Assembly (NCBI RefSeq): GCF_001690685.1
Contig: NZ_LZGL01000009.1
Span: forward strand, 461,184 to 525,183
Length of the DNA: 64,000 bases
Origin: Gilliamella sp. wkB112
GTDB lineage: Bacteria; Pseudomonadota; Gammaproteobacteria; Enterobacterales; Orbaceae
Reading direction: 5' to 3'
Below, one piece after another: positions 39,847 through 49,439 of this stretch; position 1 is the stretch's first letter, and the number at the start of each line of letters is the position of its first letter. The notes under the pieces are model-generated. The model had not been told where the DNA came from. It made no database searches and was given only the letters and a program-made list of their open reading frames with translations. Made by a program: the position numbers and the translations under genes.

Positions 39847-41637
39847 TTAAAGCTTTAAAACTTTGGTCCAGAATTCTTTTGAAGTAAGCTTTCCTATGTT
39901 ATTTTTATACTTTATCACATTAGACTGATAGTTTGATCTCATCTTATACATATCTATATAAAGACCAAACAATAATTTAAAGAATTTAATACGTGAAACT
40001 TGTACAACAAAACCTTCCTTATTATTAGGTTTATAATAAAGAATACTTTTATATCTAAAAATATGGTCATAGTTAGCGCAATAATTAAAATCCTGATAAG
40101 CAATTTTATTTTTCATTGGTAATAAAAGACCATTAAAGGATATTTTCTTTATTATTTTCTTTCTTCTTTTATAAGAAAAAATAGGTTTTAATTCATCCAA
40201 GTTAACATCATGAAATCTTTCTACCTTAACAAAACTATTAATTTCTTTTCTAACATCAGCCAGATCATAATTATTAAACCAGAAATCAATATTACCTAAA
40301 ACATGTTGAAGCGCTAATCTAATAGCTAATACCGTTTCATATTTATGAGAATACAATGCATCTAAGTAAAAAAGTTTATAAGTTTTCAATATTTTTTTAA
40401 CTGGAATTCCCAAATAAAATGAATTAATAATATGATTTCTCGTATCCAAATATAGGTTTAAAGGAGACGATTTGGTAGAAAAACTCTCGCCATAACAAGC
40501 GATCCCAATAGGAGATATGTAATTAAAATTATTAGAAATGCCAAAAAATATATCATCTCCTCTAACAAAAAATGGGAAAGTATAATTTTTCACATAATTA
40601 ATTGGGAATGCAAAAAACCACCACGCACCATAATTTGCTTGAGGATGATATCCCAATTCTGATACTAACATACTATGACGATCTGCCATATTGTAATTAT
40701 GCCAGTTAGGCTTACATATTGCATCAAACTGAGCTCCTTTTTCAATAAGGAAATCTGGTCGATCATCCATAAACAAGGAACCACTGACTACTGAATTATC
40801 TTTTAATGCATACGATAAAATCCAATAAGCTCTAGTTATACTTTCTGTTTCACAAGATGCATCATCATCCATGAATAAAACATGGGTGGCATTAGTATCA
40901 TTTTCATAATGAAGTAAACCACGCATAAAACCACCTGAACCGCCAGTGTTTTCATTAGGGATTATGTTTACTCCGCTTGCCTCTTCGTTAGTAATATTTT
41001 TGGAATTATCAACAACAGTGAAAAGAATTTTATTTTTAAATTCTGGATTATCCAATATATTTTTTTTTACTCTTTGAATAGCTGGTAAAACATATTCTTT
41101 ACGATTGAAATGAGTTACACTAATTCCAAGAACAACCTCTCGTTTGGGTTTATCTGGAGTATACCATCCACCGCCTGTAAAAAATACCTTATCTTCCATT
41201 GGCGAAATAGTAATATATAATAATCCATTATGCTCTATTTTGGATAATTCATATTCAAAAATTATTTTTTCATTTTCAGTGAATTCAACCGTTTTCGTGG
41301 CTAACTCATAATCAATTCCAATTGTAGCTACAAATAATTTAACTACAGCTTTACCTTTTCCTTTAGCACAAAAAACAATTCTATTGAGACCACATTGTTC
41401 TTTCCAAACAGGCAATGATAATGCATTATAATAAGAATCAAAGTATATTCCCCCTCCAGAAAAGATCACAATTTCATCTTCTGAATGGCTTGCTAAGTTA
41501 GACCCCATATATTTAAATCCACAAGAACCAAATGTTTTATGAGGGAAAAGAATATTTTGAATACATATTAAGTTGTTTGAAATCATTTTATTTGCAATAA
41601 GTAAATTAAGAGTAAATAGTTTGTGAATTTTACACAT
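39847..41637 (-). CDS. GlfT2-like galactofuranosyltransferase
   Basis: A 596-residue GT2 enzyme built like the mycobacterial galactofuranosyltransferase GlfT2: an N-terminal beta-rich module (about residues 30-160, with FSGGGIYFDSYYNALSLPVW), a GT-A core beginning VLGISVTHFNRKEYVLPAI, NENTGGSGGFMRGL, the metal site FMDDDASC, and FFVRGDDIFFGI, where GlfT2 has its catalytic WDD segment; a helical C-terminal domain follows. The convergent glf supplies its donor. An internal ATG at codon 18 is an alternative start. The acceptor is unknown. Confidence 0.88.
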   Translation of the reverse strand: MCKIHKLFTLNLLIANKMISNNLICIQNILFPHKTFGSCGFKYMGSNLASHSEDEIVIFSGGGIYFDSYYNALSLPVWKEQCGLNRIVFCAKGKGKAVVKLFVATIGIDYELATKTVEFTENEKIIFEYELSKIEHNGLLYITISPMEDKVFFTGGGWYTPDKPKREVVLGISVTHFNRKEYVLPAIQRVKKNILDNPEFKNKILFTVVDNSKNITNEEASGVNIIPNENTGGSGGFMRGLLHYENDTNATHVLFMDDDASCETESITRAYWILSYALKDNSVVSGSLFMDDRPDFLIEKGAQFDAICKPNWHNYNMADRHSMLVSELGYHPQANYGAWWFFAFPINYVKNYTFPFFVRGDDIFFGISNNFNYISPIGIACYGESFSTKSSPLNLYLDTRNHIINSFYLGIPVKKILKTYKLFYLDALYSHKYETVLAIRLALQHVLGNIDFWFNNYDLADVRKEINSFVKVERFHDVNLDELKPIFSYKRRKKIIKKISFNGLLLPMKNKIAYQDFNYCANYDHIFRYKSILYYKPNNKEGFVVQVSRIKFFKLLFGLYIDMYKMRSNYQSNVIKYKNNIGKLTSKEFWTKVLKL

Positions 41638-41808
41638 TTCTCACATAAAATAAACTTTTTTATTATAACGATAATTTTTTTAAGTTTAAAGATAATAGAT
41701 AATAACAAATTATATTTTATGATTAAATACTATATTTACTATATTAAATTAATCGACTATATTATCATCCACATTATCTATTCATAATAATTTTTTGCTT
41801 ATTGTTTA

Positions 41809-42117
41809 TTAATTTTGGCTGTTAGGGTCTGCTTTTCCATGTTTAAATTTATAAGCTAGACCCTTTGTTTGTTGAAAAGTACAAACTTTAGTGAAAATTA
41901 AATCATTATTGACAGCAAACGGTGAATAATATTTCCGTTCGATAAAAATTCATAAATATTATGTTTCACTGCTTCATCAGTAATAACTTCTAATATACTA
42001 ACTAATGCGCGATGAGTGCTAAATACAAACTCTATTGAATTATCGTCTTTTATCCGATCTAACTTGTATCCTTTACAAAAAACAGTATAAAATAGTCCTG
42101 TGAAAATTTGAAACGCT
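41809..42117 (-). pseudogene. Frameshifted remnant of an unidentified gene
   Basis: This lies in the 569-base gap between two glycosyltransferase genes. On the minus strand one frame reads IFTGLFYTVFCKGYKLDRIK and later FVFSTHRALVSILEVITDEA without a start. Near 41930 it goes out of frame, and the neighbouring frame continues as YYSPFAVNNDLIFTKVCTFQ and then GLAYKFKHGKADPNSQN to a stop at 41809-41811. Composition is protein-like in both frames. I cannot name the family. It may be an old gene broken by one frameshift or two joined remnants. Confidence 0.45.
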
Positions 42118-42206
42118 TAATAAAGCTTCTGGAAGAATTATATAATACACAACTCAAATATCAATTCAAAAAATACTTATTTTTCAACTAATTAAAATTA
42201 ACTATA

Positions 42207-43166
42207 TTATAACCGTTTCCTGTACTTATAAATGAATGGAATCACTTTAATAATTAATATTTTTTTTAAATCTTTAAAAGTAAAAAAAGGATTCTTTTTA
42301 GAGCATATTTCGCGGTTTTTACCTATTTCTTTTGACCAAAACAAAAGAAATGAATAGCGATAAGGCATTTCTAATCTATTATAATTCCATTTATAACTTT
42401 TATATTGCAAATAACTAATTAAGTATTTTAGCTTTTCATATATAAGTTTATCTTTAGCGTATCTAATAATTTCATTAAATTCATTACATATGCAATATAC
42501 TTTATCTTTACTTTTTATTGAAGATTGCTCATGTATTCGATAATAAATTAATGCATTATCAATAAGCATTAATCTTGTTGCACAAGCATACACTTTAAAA
42601 CTAAAAGCTGTATCTTGATATGATGCGCCAGGAGTTTCTAAAAAGCTCAATTTATTTTCTTCAATAAATGTTCTTTTATATATATTAGCCCACACGGCTG
42701 GCCATTGAAAAAAAGGTGATAAATCATTTTTTGGATTAATTAAGGTACCGCTTTTCATTTGATAAGAATCAATTTTTTTTATTACACCATTTCTTTGTTT
42801 AAAAGTATAAAAATGGCACCTAACAATGTCTAACTCATTTTCTAAAGCTACTTTAAAAAGTGTTTCAAACATTTCAGGTTTAGCAAAATCATCTGATTCA
42901 ACAATGCCGATATATCGCCCTGTACATTGTTGAAATCCAATATTCATTGAATGACCATAACCTCTATTAGGTTTATCTATAACATATATTCTTGAATCTT
43001 TGCTAGCATATTCTTGTAAAATAGATAATGAACTATCAGTTGAACCATCATTTACACAAATAATTTCAATATTAGTTAATGATTGGTTGATAATACTATC
43101 TAAACATTGACGTAAATACCTTTCCACGTTATATACAGGAACTACAATTGATACATCTGGTATCAT
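42207..43166 (-). CDS. GT2 family glycosyltransferase
   Basis: A 319-residue inverting GT-A transferase: VSIVVPVYNVERYLRQCLDSI, IICVNDGSTDSSLSIL, the metal site VESDDFAKPEMFE, and the acceptor-side APGASYQDTAFSFKVY-type segment (here TPGASYQDTAFSFK). The C-terminal third is basic and aromatic-rich. It follows rfbB by 5 bases on the same strand, so both are read together with tyrR upstream. The sugar and acceptor are not predictable. Confidence 0.88.
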   Translation of the reverse strand: MIPDVSIVVPVYNVERYLRQCLDSIINQSLTNIEIICVNDGSTDSSLSILQEYASKDSRIYVIDKPNRGYGHSMNIGFQQCTGRYIGIVESDDFAKPEMFETLFKVALENELDIVRCHFYTFKQRNGVIKKIDSYQMKSGTLINPKNDLSPFFQWPAVWANIYKRTFIEENKLSFLETPGASYQDTAFSFKVYACATRLMLIDNALIYYRIHEQSSIKSKDKVYCICNEFNEIIRYAKDKLIYEKLKYLISYLQYKSYKWNYNRLEMPYRYSFLLFWSKEIGKNREICSKKNPFFTFKDLKKILIIKVIPFIYKYRKRL

Positions 43167-43171
43167 AAAAA

Positions 43172-44188
43172 TTATTCCTTATTTTTAATATTATTTAAAT
43201 ACCATTCAATAGTTTTTCTTAGTCCACTAATAAAATTTTCTTGTGGCTTCCAGCCTAATTCTTTTTCAATTTTAGAGGAATCAATGGCATATCGATAATC
43301 ATGTCCTAAACGGTCTGCTACAAACTGAATAAGATCTTTGTATTGCTTAACACCTATTGGATGATTAGGAACTAATTCATCTAGAATTTCACATATTGCG
43401 TATACTAAATCAATATTTTTATATTCATTATTACTACCAATATTATACGTTTCACCAATTTTACCTTTTTTTAGCACTTGATATAAAGCCTTAACATGAT
43501 CTTCAACATAAAGCCAATCGCGAATTTGTGAACCATCACCATAAATGGGCAATGGCTTACCATTAATTGCATTATATATAACTAATGGAATTAATTTTTC
43601 TGTATGCTGAAATGGTCCATAATTATTAGTACTGTGGGTTATAATAGTTGGCAAACCATAAGTTTGATACCATGCACTAACTAAATGATCACTTGATGCT
43701 TTAGAAGCGGAATAAGGATTGTTGGGCACATACGGTGTTAATTCAGTAAATGATAATTCTGTATTTTTTAAATCACCATAAACTTCGTCCGTAGAAACAT
43801 GAATGAAACGAAAACTCTCTTTTAACTTTTTAGATAAAGAATTCCAATAAAACCTGCTCGCTTCAAGGAGAGTGAATGTTCCTATAATATTAGTTTCAAT
43901 AAAACTTACCGAATTATTAATTGATTTATCTACATGACTTTCTGCCGCTAAATGTAACACTGCATCAGGTTGATATTGTCTAAAAATACGATTTAATGCT
44001 TCTCGGTTACAAATATCAATTTGTTCAAAATAATATCTTTCATTATTCGATACCATTTGGAGTGATTGTAAATTTGCCGCATAAGTTAACTTATCAATAT
44101 TAATTACATGATTATGTGTAAAATTAATCAAATAACGAACAACAGCTGAACCAATAAAACCAGCTCCTCCAGTTACTAAAATCTTCAT
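43172..44188 (-). CDS. rfbB: dTDP-glucose 4,6-dehydratase
   Basis: RfbB turns dTDP-glucose into dTDP-4-keto-6-deoxyglucose, the branch point to rhamnose and other deoxysugars. The 338-residue extended short-chain dehydrogenase has the NAD loop [28 protein letters not shown], the catalytic [11 protein letters not shown] (Thr-Asp-Glu) and YSASKAS (Tyr-x3-Lys), and the RDWLYVEDH substrate segment. I start at the ATG giving MKILVTGG; the frame opens five codons earlier. rfbA, rfbC and rfbD are not in the window, so the deoxysugar made cannot be inferred. Confidence 0.94.
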   Translation of the reverse strand: MKILVTGGAGFIGSAVVRYLINFTHNHVINIDKLTYAANLQSLQMVSNNERYYFEQIDICNREALNRIFRQYQPDAVLHLAAESHVDKSINNSVSFIETNIIGTFTLLEASRFYWNSLSKKLKESFRFIHVSTDEVYGDLKNTELSFTELTPYVPNNPYSASKASSDHLVSAWYQTYGLPTIITHSTNNYGPFQHTEKLIPLVIYNAINGKPLPIYGDGSQIRDWLYVEDHVKALYQVLKKGKIGETYNIGSNNEYKNIDLVYAICEILDELVPNHPIGVKQYKDLIQFVADRLGHDYRYAIDSSKIEKELGWKPQENFISGLRKTIEWYLNNIKNKE

Positions 44189-44205
44189 AACTCTATCCAA
44201 CAAAA

Positions 44206-45447
44206 CTACCGCCCTATCCCATAATCTCTTAGCTTATTAGCAATGGCAGTATGCGAGACTCCGAGTCTTTTAGCTAGTTTTCTTGAGCTTGGGTATTTGT
44301 CATATAAGCGTAATAAGATCTCTTTTTCGAATTGTTTGGTCATTTCATCGAGAGTTTTATTTTCGATATTTTCTACCCATGATAATTTTGATGTAGCCGG
44401 CATTGGTAATACAAGATCTTTTACGGTTAAAGCGTTGGTTGTCAATTGTGCCAATGCAGAATAGAGTACATTTTTTAGTTGCCTTACATTGCCTGGCCAT
44501 GAGTAACGTGATAAGTAATCAACCACCGCATTGTCAATTGTTGGTGGTGTAATTCCTTGTTTGTTAGCAAATTCATTTACAAACATATTAGTGAGAGGAG
44601 CAATATCATCTTTACGTTCTTGCAAAGAAGGTAAATTAAGTGATAATACATTAAGGCGATAATATAGATCTTTCCTGAAATTACCTTGTTCAACCAGTAG
44701 TGCTAAATCGACTTTAGTCGCACAAATAATTCGTACATCAACATAAACTTCATCATCATCACCCACACGGCGAAAATAACCATCATTTATAAATCTGAGT
44801 AGCTTCGTTTGCATTTGGAAAGACATTTCATCAATACCATCGAGCAAAACCGAACCACCATTGGCCTGCTCAAAAAAACCTTTTTTACTCTCAACAGCTC
44901 CGGGGTAAGCACCAGCAGCATGTCCATACAATTCACTTTCAACAACATCATCCGGCATAGCGGCACAATTTAAACCTAAAAAGGTTTGATCACCTCGTGG
45001 ACTGTATTGATGGCAAGCATTGGCAAGTAAATCCTTACCTGTTCCAGTTTCACCGGAAATCAATAACGGTTCTCTTTGTATTGAAAACGCTTTGGCTTGA
45101 GCGATTAATTTTTGCATCGCTTGACTTTGAGTGGCAAAAATATCAAATGCATGACTACCGACCACATTGATTTTTGACAAGCGTTTTTTTAGGTATTCAA
45201 TGGGTTGCAAAATAAAAATTGTTTTTGATGATTCTATAATTTGCTGTAATAAAAAATACTGAGCATTTAATACAATAATCGTATCATCTTGTTTTGCAAA
45301 ACCATTATTAGCATCTAAATTAAAAATATGATAATAATCAAAAATATGATTTAATTTTAACAAATCAGAAGAGAACAACTTTCTAGCGGTGTCATTATAT
45401 GCAACCAGTTGTTTGTTAAGATTAATTTCAAAGATTGCTGCTTGCAT
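44206..45447 (-). CDS. tyrR: TyrR-type transcriptional regulator lacking the ACT domain
   Basis: TyrR controls aromatic amino acid synthesis and transport. The product (413 residues from the ATG at 45447) has an N-terminal PAS domain, an AAA+ domain ([23 protein letters not shown]alker [14 protein letters not shown]alker [12 protein letters not shown]) and the C-terminal helix-turn-helix [25 protein letters not shown], nearly identical to E. coli TyrR. The E. coli ACT domain (about the first 70 residues) is absent. It has a GAYPGA loop where E. coli TyrR has lost the sigma-54 contact motif GAFTGA. The start overlaps the end of nagZ; an ATG six codons earlier is possible. Confidence 0.9.
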   Translation of the reverse strand: MQAAIFEINLNKQLVAYNDTARKLFSSDLLKLNHIFDYYHIFNLDANNGFAKQDDTIIVLNAQYFLLQQIIESSKTIFILQPIEYLKKRLSKINVVGSHAFDIFATQSQAMQKLIAQAKAFSIQREPLLISGETGTGKDLLANACHQYSPRGDQTFLGLNCAAMPDDVVESELYGHAAGAYPGAVESKKGFFEQANGGSVLLDGIDEMSFQMQTKLLRFINDGYFRRVGDDDEVYVDVRIICATKVDLALLVEQGNFRKDLYYRLNVLSLNLPSLQERKDDIAPLTNMFVNEFANKQGITPPTIDNAVVDYLSRYSWPGNVRQLKNVLYSALAQLTTNALTVKDLVLPMPATSKLSWVENIENKTLDEMTKQFEKEILLRLYDKYPSSRKLAKRLGVSHTAIANKLRDYGIGR

Positions 45448-46471
45448 ATTTAATCCACTTTTCATTTAGTTTGGTTAAATTATCATGACGGAGCCGCCAA
45501 TCATGATTTTTAGTTAATTCGGCATAAGTGATCTGTTTATTGCTAAGTAATTGTTTAGCTTTATTAGATACTAATGACTGCTGTTTAGCTAAAACAGCTA
45601 ACTGTTCTAATATAGCTAAAGTACCTTGCCTATTGTTACAAGCTAACAGCAAATCGCAACCTGCAGCTAATGCTGCCTGTGCTCGTTGGGCATGATCACC
45701 TAATACGGCTGCGCCTTCCATGGATAAATCATCAGAAAATATAATGCCATCAAACTGTAGCTGCTGACGCAATATAGTTTTAAGCCAATATTGGGAAGCA
45801 CTAGCTGGTTTATCATCAAAAGCTGGATAAATAACATGAGCCGGCATTATGGCATCGAGTTTTTTAGCTGTAATTAGATTGGTAAAAATTTGCATATCTT
45901 GCTCAATTAGCGATTTATCACGATGATCAATCGGTGTTTCTTTGTGAGAATCAGCAATAACATGTCCATGACCAGGAAAGTGTTTACCAGTAGTTTTCAT
46001 TCCTGCAGCATGCATACCATCAATCATTGAGGTAGCTACTTGTAAAGCAATATCAGCATTTTCATGAAAAGAGCGCGTACCAATTGCTAAACATTCATGC
46101 CCTAAATCTAACACAGGGGCATAACTAAGATCGATATCAAAAGCAATAAGTTCTATCGCCAATAACCAACCGGCATCAAAAGCCAACGCTTTGGCTTGTT
46201 CAAGTTCATTTAGTACTGCAAATGATTGTGCGGGTGGAATAACAGTAAACCCTTGCTTAAAACGCTGTACTCGACCACCTTCATGATCCACTGAAATCAA
46301 TAATCGTTCAGTTGATACAGATCGAATTTCTTTAATTAGTTCACTTAATTGGCTTTGATCTTCGAAATTACGACTAAATAAAATGACACCAGCAACTAAT
46401 GGATTTTGCAATAGTTTTCTATCATCCTTAGTTAAGGATGTACCTTCAACATCAATCAATAATGGCCCCAT
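45428..46471 (-). CDS. nagZ: Beta-N-acetylhexosaminidase NagZ
   Basis: NagZ removes N-acetylglucosamine from anhydromuropeptides during cytoplasmic peptidoglycan recycling. The 347-residue GH3 enzyme has the FSRNFEDQSQL start region, SVDHEGGRVQRF, and the flexible catalytic loop KHFPGHGHVIADSHKETP with its Asp-His pair, and IIFSDDLSMEGA holding the nucleophile aspartate. Its ATG overlaps the lpoB stop codon by one base (TAATG), a sign of translational coupling. Confidence 0.96.
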   Translation of the reverse strand: MGPLLIDVEGTSLTKDDRKLLQNPLVAGVILFSRNFEDQSQLSELIKEIRSVSTERLLISVDHEGGRVQRFKQGFTVIPPAQSFAVLNELEQAKALAFDAGWLLAIELIAFDIDLSYAPVLDLGHECLAIGTRSFHENADIALQVATSMIDGMHAAGMKTTGKHFPGHGHVIADSHKETPIDHRDKSLIEQDMQIFTNLITAKKLDAIMPAHVIYPAFDDKPASASQYWLKTILRQQLQFDGIIFSDDLSMEGAAVLGDHAQRAQAALAAGCDLLLACNNRQGTLAILEQLAVLAKQQSLVSNKAKQLLSNKQITYAELTKNHDWRLRHDNLTKLNEKWIKYASSNL

Positions 46472-47097
46472 TATTCAGTAACCTCTTTAACATTATCCGC
46501 ATTCGTATTAGATGCTTTGATTAACTCTTTTGAGGTAACTCGTTGTAAAATTTCACCTGATTGAGTAGAAAGTAGCTCCATCGCCAAATTAGCTTCATTA
46601 TTATCACTTGGTAGTTTATAAATAGTGGTAAACAACACATAACCTGCATTCATCGATTTAGCGATACCAATCATTTTGCTGCGTGACACTAACTTATCAT
46701 CAGGGGAAATACCTAACGCTTGCTTAGCTTGATTTATTGATTGTCTATCTGCCACGGAAAAGATTTTTTGTTGAGCCATTAATTGATGTAATACTTCATC
46801 AACCTGACTAGTTACAATATAGTCACCACTACGATTTTGAATATCACTTATCAAAATAACCTTGTTGTCATCATAAGTTGAAGATGACTGCAACAATTTA
46901 TTTACAAACGGTGATAGGATTGAATTCCAATCAGTTTTTTTGATTATTTCTGGTGGTGTTTCAACTACCTCATCAGGTGGTTTAATTACATCAACTGGCT
47001 GGTTAACTTGTTTATTTTCAGGTTTAGGAAACAATTGACAACCTGCTAATAAAAAAATCATCGCTATAGTAATTAATATTCTTTTTTGCTGTTTCAT
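46471..47097 (-). CDS. lpoB: Penicillin-binding protein activator LpoB
   Basis: LpoB is an outer-membrane lipoprotein that reaches through the peptidoglycan to activate the synthase PBP1b. The 208-residue protein has a lipobox LLAGC with the lipidated cysteine at residue 20, a proline-rich flexible linker (about 27-60) and a globular domain with ISDIQNRSGDYIVTSQVDEVL. The order hinT-lpoB-nagZ is as in E. coli, where ycfL and thiK also intervene and are missing here. Confidence 0.94.
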   Translation of the reverse strand: MKQQKRILITIAMIFLLAGCQLFPKPENKQVNQPVDVIKPPDEVVETPPEIIKKTDWNSILSPFVNKLLQSSSTYDDNKVILISDIQNRSGDYIVTSQVDEVLHQLMAQQKIFSVADRQSINQAKQALGISPDDKLVSRSKMIGIAKSMNAGYVLFTTIYKLPSDNNEANLAMELLSTQSGEILQRVTSKELIKASNTNADNVKEVTE

Positions 47098-47103
47098 GAT
47101 TGA

Positions 47104-47451
47104 TTAACCTAATAATCGACCTAAATTTTTGCCACCCAATAAATGCATATGAATATGGAAGACTTCTTGTCCGGCATCTTTATTGCAATTCATAATTAAG
47201 CGATAGCCATTAGTATCAATACCTTCTAGTTGTGCGATTTTCGCTGCCACAGTTATCATGTGACCAAGCATGGCTTCATCTTGAACTGTCACATCGTTAA
47301 GGGTTGGAATTAATTTATTAGGAATAATTAAAATATGAGTTGGTGCTTGGGGAGAGATGTCACGAAATGCAGTAACCGTATCATCTTGGTAAACAATATC
47401 AGCGGGAATTTCATGTCGAATAATTTTACTAAAAATAGTTTCCTCTGCCAT
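47104..47451 (-). CDS. hinT: Purine nucleoside phosphoramidase HinT
   Basis: HinT hydrolyses AMP-lysine-type phosphoramidates. The 115-residue HIT-family protein has [18 protein letters not shown] and the histidine triad [13 protein letters not shown]. It is the first gene of the leftward hinT-lpoB-nagZ-tyrR series, with 6 bases to lpoB. A -35 TTTACA (47569-47574 read on the minus strand) and -10 TAAAAT (47547-47552) with a 16-base spacer lie upstream and could drive it. Confidence 0.96.
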   Translation of the reverse strand: MAEETIFSKIIRHEIPADIVYQDDTVTAFRDISPQAPTHILIIPNKLIPTLNDVTVQDEAMLGHMITVAAKIAQLEGIDTNGYRLIMNCNKDAGQEVFHIHMHLLGGKNLGRLLG

Positions 47452-47565
47452 TAAATTTCTCCTTCATTATTCTATTTTCTTATGAAAAAATCATGTTACT
47501 GCAAGCATAGCATATTTTTAAAATAAAAATGTATAGATTTCGTTACATTTTACAGATGAAATCAA

Positions 47566-47608
47566 TTTTGTAAAGATGTTTCAGGAGAGCATGACATTTT
47601 AGTATAAA
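47566..47608. repeat. 43-base intergenic element, copy B
   Basis: Second copy of the element at 8982-9024: identical over the first 22 bases, then diverging, then sharing AGTATAAA at the end. It lies between the divergent hinT and rpsF genes, and its first bases overlap the putative hinT -35 hexamer (TTTACA on the minus strand). The same hexamer occurs at the same place in copy A. Confidence 0.6.
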
Positions 47609-47647
47609 AATCACTTTATGATTGCTATACAAACTAAATATAATCAT

Positions 47648-47676
47648 TTGTCAATAATAGCGAGTTGGTATATAAT
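47648..47676 (+). promoter_or_regulatory. Sigma-70 promoter of the rpsF operon
   Basis: TTGTCA (47648-47653) and TATAAT (47671-47676) are spaced by 17 bases, a near-perfect housekeeping promoter, about 100 bases before rpsF. Confidence 0.88.
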
Positions 47677-47681
47677 GCCCC

Positions 47682-47774
47682 GTCGATTTTCAACCGCCTA
47701 TTTTTCATGTTCCTTGCTTTCAATGGGTTGCGGTTGCCCCCGACAGAAAGCTGATTAATCCGTAGGGAGCGATA
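47682..47774 (+). promoter_or_regulatory. rpsF leader with probable S6:S18 autoregulatory structure
   Basis: The transcribed leader holds CAACCGC (47691-47697) that can pair with GCGGTTG (47730-47736), closing a long hairpin just upstream of the rpsF start. In many bacteria the rpsF leader folds into a CCG-containing structure bound by the S6:S18 complex to repress the operon. The structure here is inferred by eye and was not computed. Confidence 0.5.
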
Positions 47775-48158
47775 ATGCGTCATTACGAAATAGTATTTAT
47801 GGTTCACCCAGATCAGAGTGAACAAGTACCTGGTATGATTGAGCGTTATACTGGTACACTAACAACTGATGGTGGCAAAATCCATCGTTTAGAAGATTGG
47901 GGGCGTCGTCAATTAGCCTATCCTATCGAAAAACTGCACAAAGCACATTATGTGTTAATGAATGTTGAAGCGACTCAAGAAGCTGTTAATGAACTTGAAG
48001 ATAACTTCCGTTTCAATGATGCAGTGATTCGCAGTTTAATTATGCGCACTAAACATGCTGTAACTGAAACTTCACCTATGTTAAAAGCGAAGGATGAACG
48101 TCGCAATCCTGAAGAAGATTTTAACGAAGTAAACTTGGACGATGATTCCGACGAATAA
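47775..48158 (+). CDS. rpsF: 30S ribosomal protein S6
   Basis: S6 binds S18 on the platform of the small subunit. The 127-residue protein begins [19 protein letters not shown] and carries [25 protein letters not shown], with an acidic tail ([11 protein letters not shown]); in E. coli the S6 tail is modified by glutamate addition by RimK, which cannot be judged here. It is the first gene of rpsF-priB-rpsR-rplI and overlaps priB by 17 bases. Confidence 0.98.
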   Translation: MRHYEIVFMVHPDQSEQVPGMIERYTGTLTTDGGKIHRLEDWGRRQLAYPIEKLHKAHYVLMNVEATQEAVNELEDNFRFNDAVIRSLIMRTKHAVTETSPMLKAKDERRNPEEDFNEVNLDDDSDE

Positions 48159-48453
48159 TCGTTTAGTATTGTCGGGTGTAGTATCTAAAACCCCGATACG
48201 AAAAGTTAGTCCTAGTGGGATTTCTCACTGTCAATTTTATTTAGAACATATTTCTGAACAAATTGAGGCCGAACTCACAAGACAAGCATGGTGCATAATG
48301 CCGGTGATTGTTAGTGGACAAAAAGAGTTAAGTTACAGTATAAAAAAAGGCAGCAAAGTTTTAGTTAGTGGTTTTATTAGTACCCATACTAGACGTAATC
48401 AAACAAGCCAACTTGTGTTACATGCTGACCAAATTAAACTATTAGGAGAATAG
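48142..48453 (+). CDS. priB: Primosomal replication protein N (PriB)
   Basis: PriB is a dimeric single-stranded-DNA-binding protein of the PriA-PriB-DnaT replication restart pathway. The 103-residue OB-fold protein has [31 protein letters not shown] and [13 protein letters not shown], matching E. coli PriB. The start lies inside the end of rpsF, and the gene sits in its standard place between rpsF and rpsR. Confidence 0.96.
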   Translation: MIPTNNRLVLSGVVSKTPIRKVSPSGISHCQFYLEHISEQIEAELTRQAWCIMPVIVSGQKELSYSIKKGSKVLVSGFISTHTRRNQTSQLVLHADQIKLLGE

Positions 48454-48457
48454 CCAA

Positions 48458-48685
48458 ATGGCACGTTATTTCCGTCGTCGCAAATTCTGCCGTTTTACAG
48501 CAGAAGGTGTTAAAGAAATTGATTATAAAGATGTTTCTTTATTAAAAAGTTATATCACTGAAAGTGGTAAAATCGTACCAAGCCGTATTACTGGTACTTG
48601 TGCAAAATATCAACGTCAACTAGCTCGTGCAATCAAACGCGCTCGTTATTTGGCATTATTACCATATACTGACAACCATCAGTAA
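48458..48685 (+). CDS. rpsR: 30S ribosomal protein S18
   Basis: A 75-residue protein of the small-subunit platform that binds S6. It begins [17 protein letters not shown] and shows the conserved [35 protein letters not shown]. The ribosome-binding site GGAGAA is 8 bases upstream, and it follows priB by 4 bases. Confidence 0.98.
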   Translation: MARYFRRRKFCRFTAEGVKEIDYKDVSLLKSYITESGKIVPSRITGTCAKYQRQLARAIKRARYLALLPYTDNHQ

Positions 48686-48707
48686 TTAGCAACAGAGGGA
48701 ACATATA

Positions 48708-49157
48708 ATGCAAATTATTCTACTCGATAAAGTTGCTAATTTAGGCAGCTTAGGTGATCAAGTTAATGTTAAAGCGGGTTATGCGCGTAACTTTTTGATC
48801 CCACAAGGTAAAGCAGTACCTGCTACTAAAAAGAATGTTGAATTCTTTGAAGCTCGTCGTGCTGAATTAGAAGCTAAACTTGCTGAGACATTAAAAGCCG
48901 CTGAAGAACGCGTTGCTGAAATTAATGCGCTTGGTAAAGTAACTATTACTTCTAAAGCTGGTGACGAAGGTAGATTGTTTGGTTCAATTGGTACTCGTGA
49001 CATTGCTGATGCCGTTAAAGCTCACGGTGTTCAAGTATCTAAAAGCGAAGTTCGTTTACCAAATGGTGTATTACGTACAACTGGCGAACACGAAGTATTA
49101 TTCCAAGTACACAGTGAAGCTTTTGCAAAAGTTATTGTTGATATTATTCCAGAATAA
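48708..49157 (+). CDS. rplI: 50S ribosomal protein L9
   Basis: The 149-residue L9 protein has the N-terminal RNA-binding domain ([32 protein letters not shown]), a long connecting helix (about residues 45-75) and a C-terminal domain. It closes the rpsF operon and is followed by a terminator. Confidence 0.98.
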   Translation: MQIILLDKVANLGSLGDQVNVKAGYARNFLIPQGKAVPATKKNVEFFEARRAELEAKLAETLKAAEERVAEINALGKVTITSKAGDEGRLFGSIGTRDIADAVKAHGVQVSKSEVRLPNGVLRTTGEHEVLFQVHSEAFAKVIVDIIPE

Positions 49158-49172
49158 TAAACACACAATTAC

Positions 49173-49203
49173 AAAAAACCCGTTCATGTTGACGGGTTTT
49201 TTA
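49173..49203 (+). terminator. Rho-independent terminator of the rpsF operon
   Basis: AAAAAACCCGT (49173-49183) pairs with ACGGGTTTTTT (49192-49202) across an 8-base loop, 16 bases after rplI. Confidence 0.88.
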
Positions 49204-49439
49204 TTAATTAAATTATAGAGTAAAACATCAATTCAATTTATCCGAAAAGAACTGCCATAAATATTCAATCTTACTAACTATCATTTTGAACTTGGTTATC
49301 TATTTTCCTTTATTCGTCTTTATTAAAGTTTATTGCCATTAAATTTAGTAAAAGATAAATAAATTAATAATGTAAAAATTGTTAATAATACTAACGTCAT
49401 TAATTTCCACAACTCATTAACTATAAGAGGAAAATAAAA

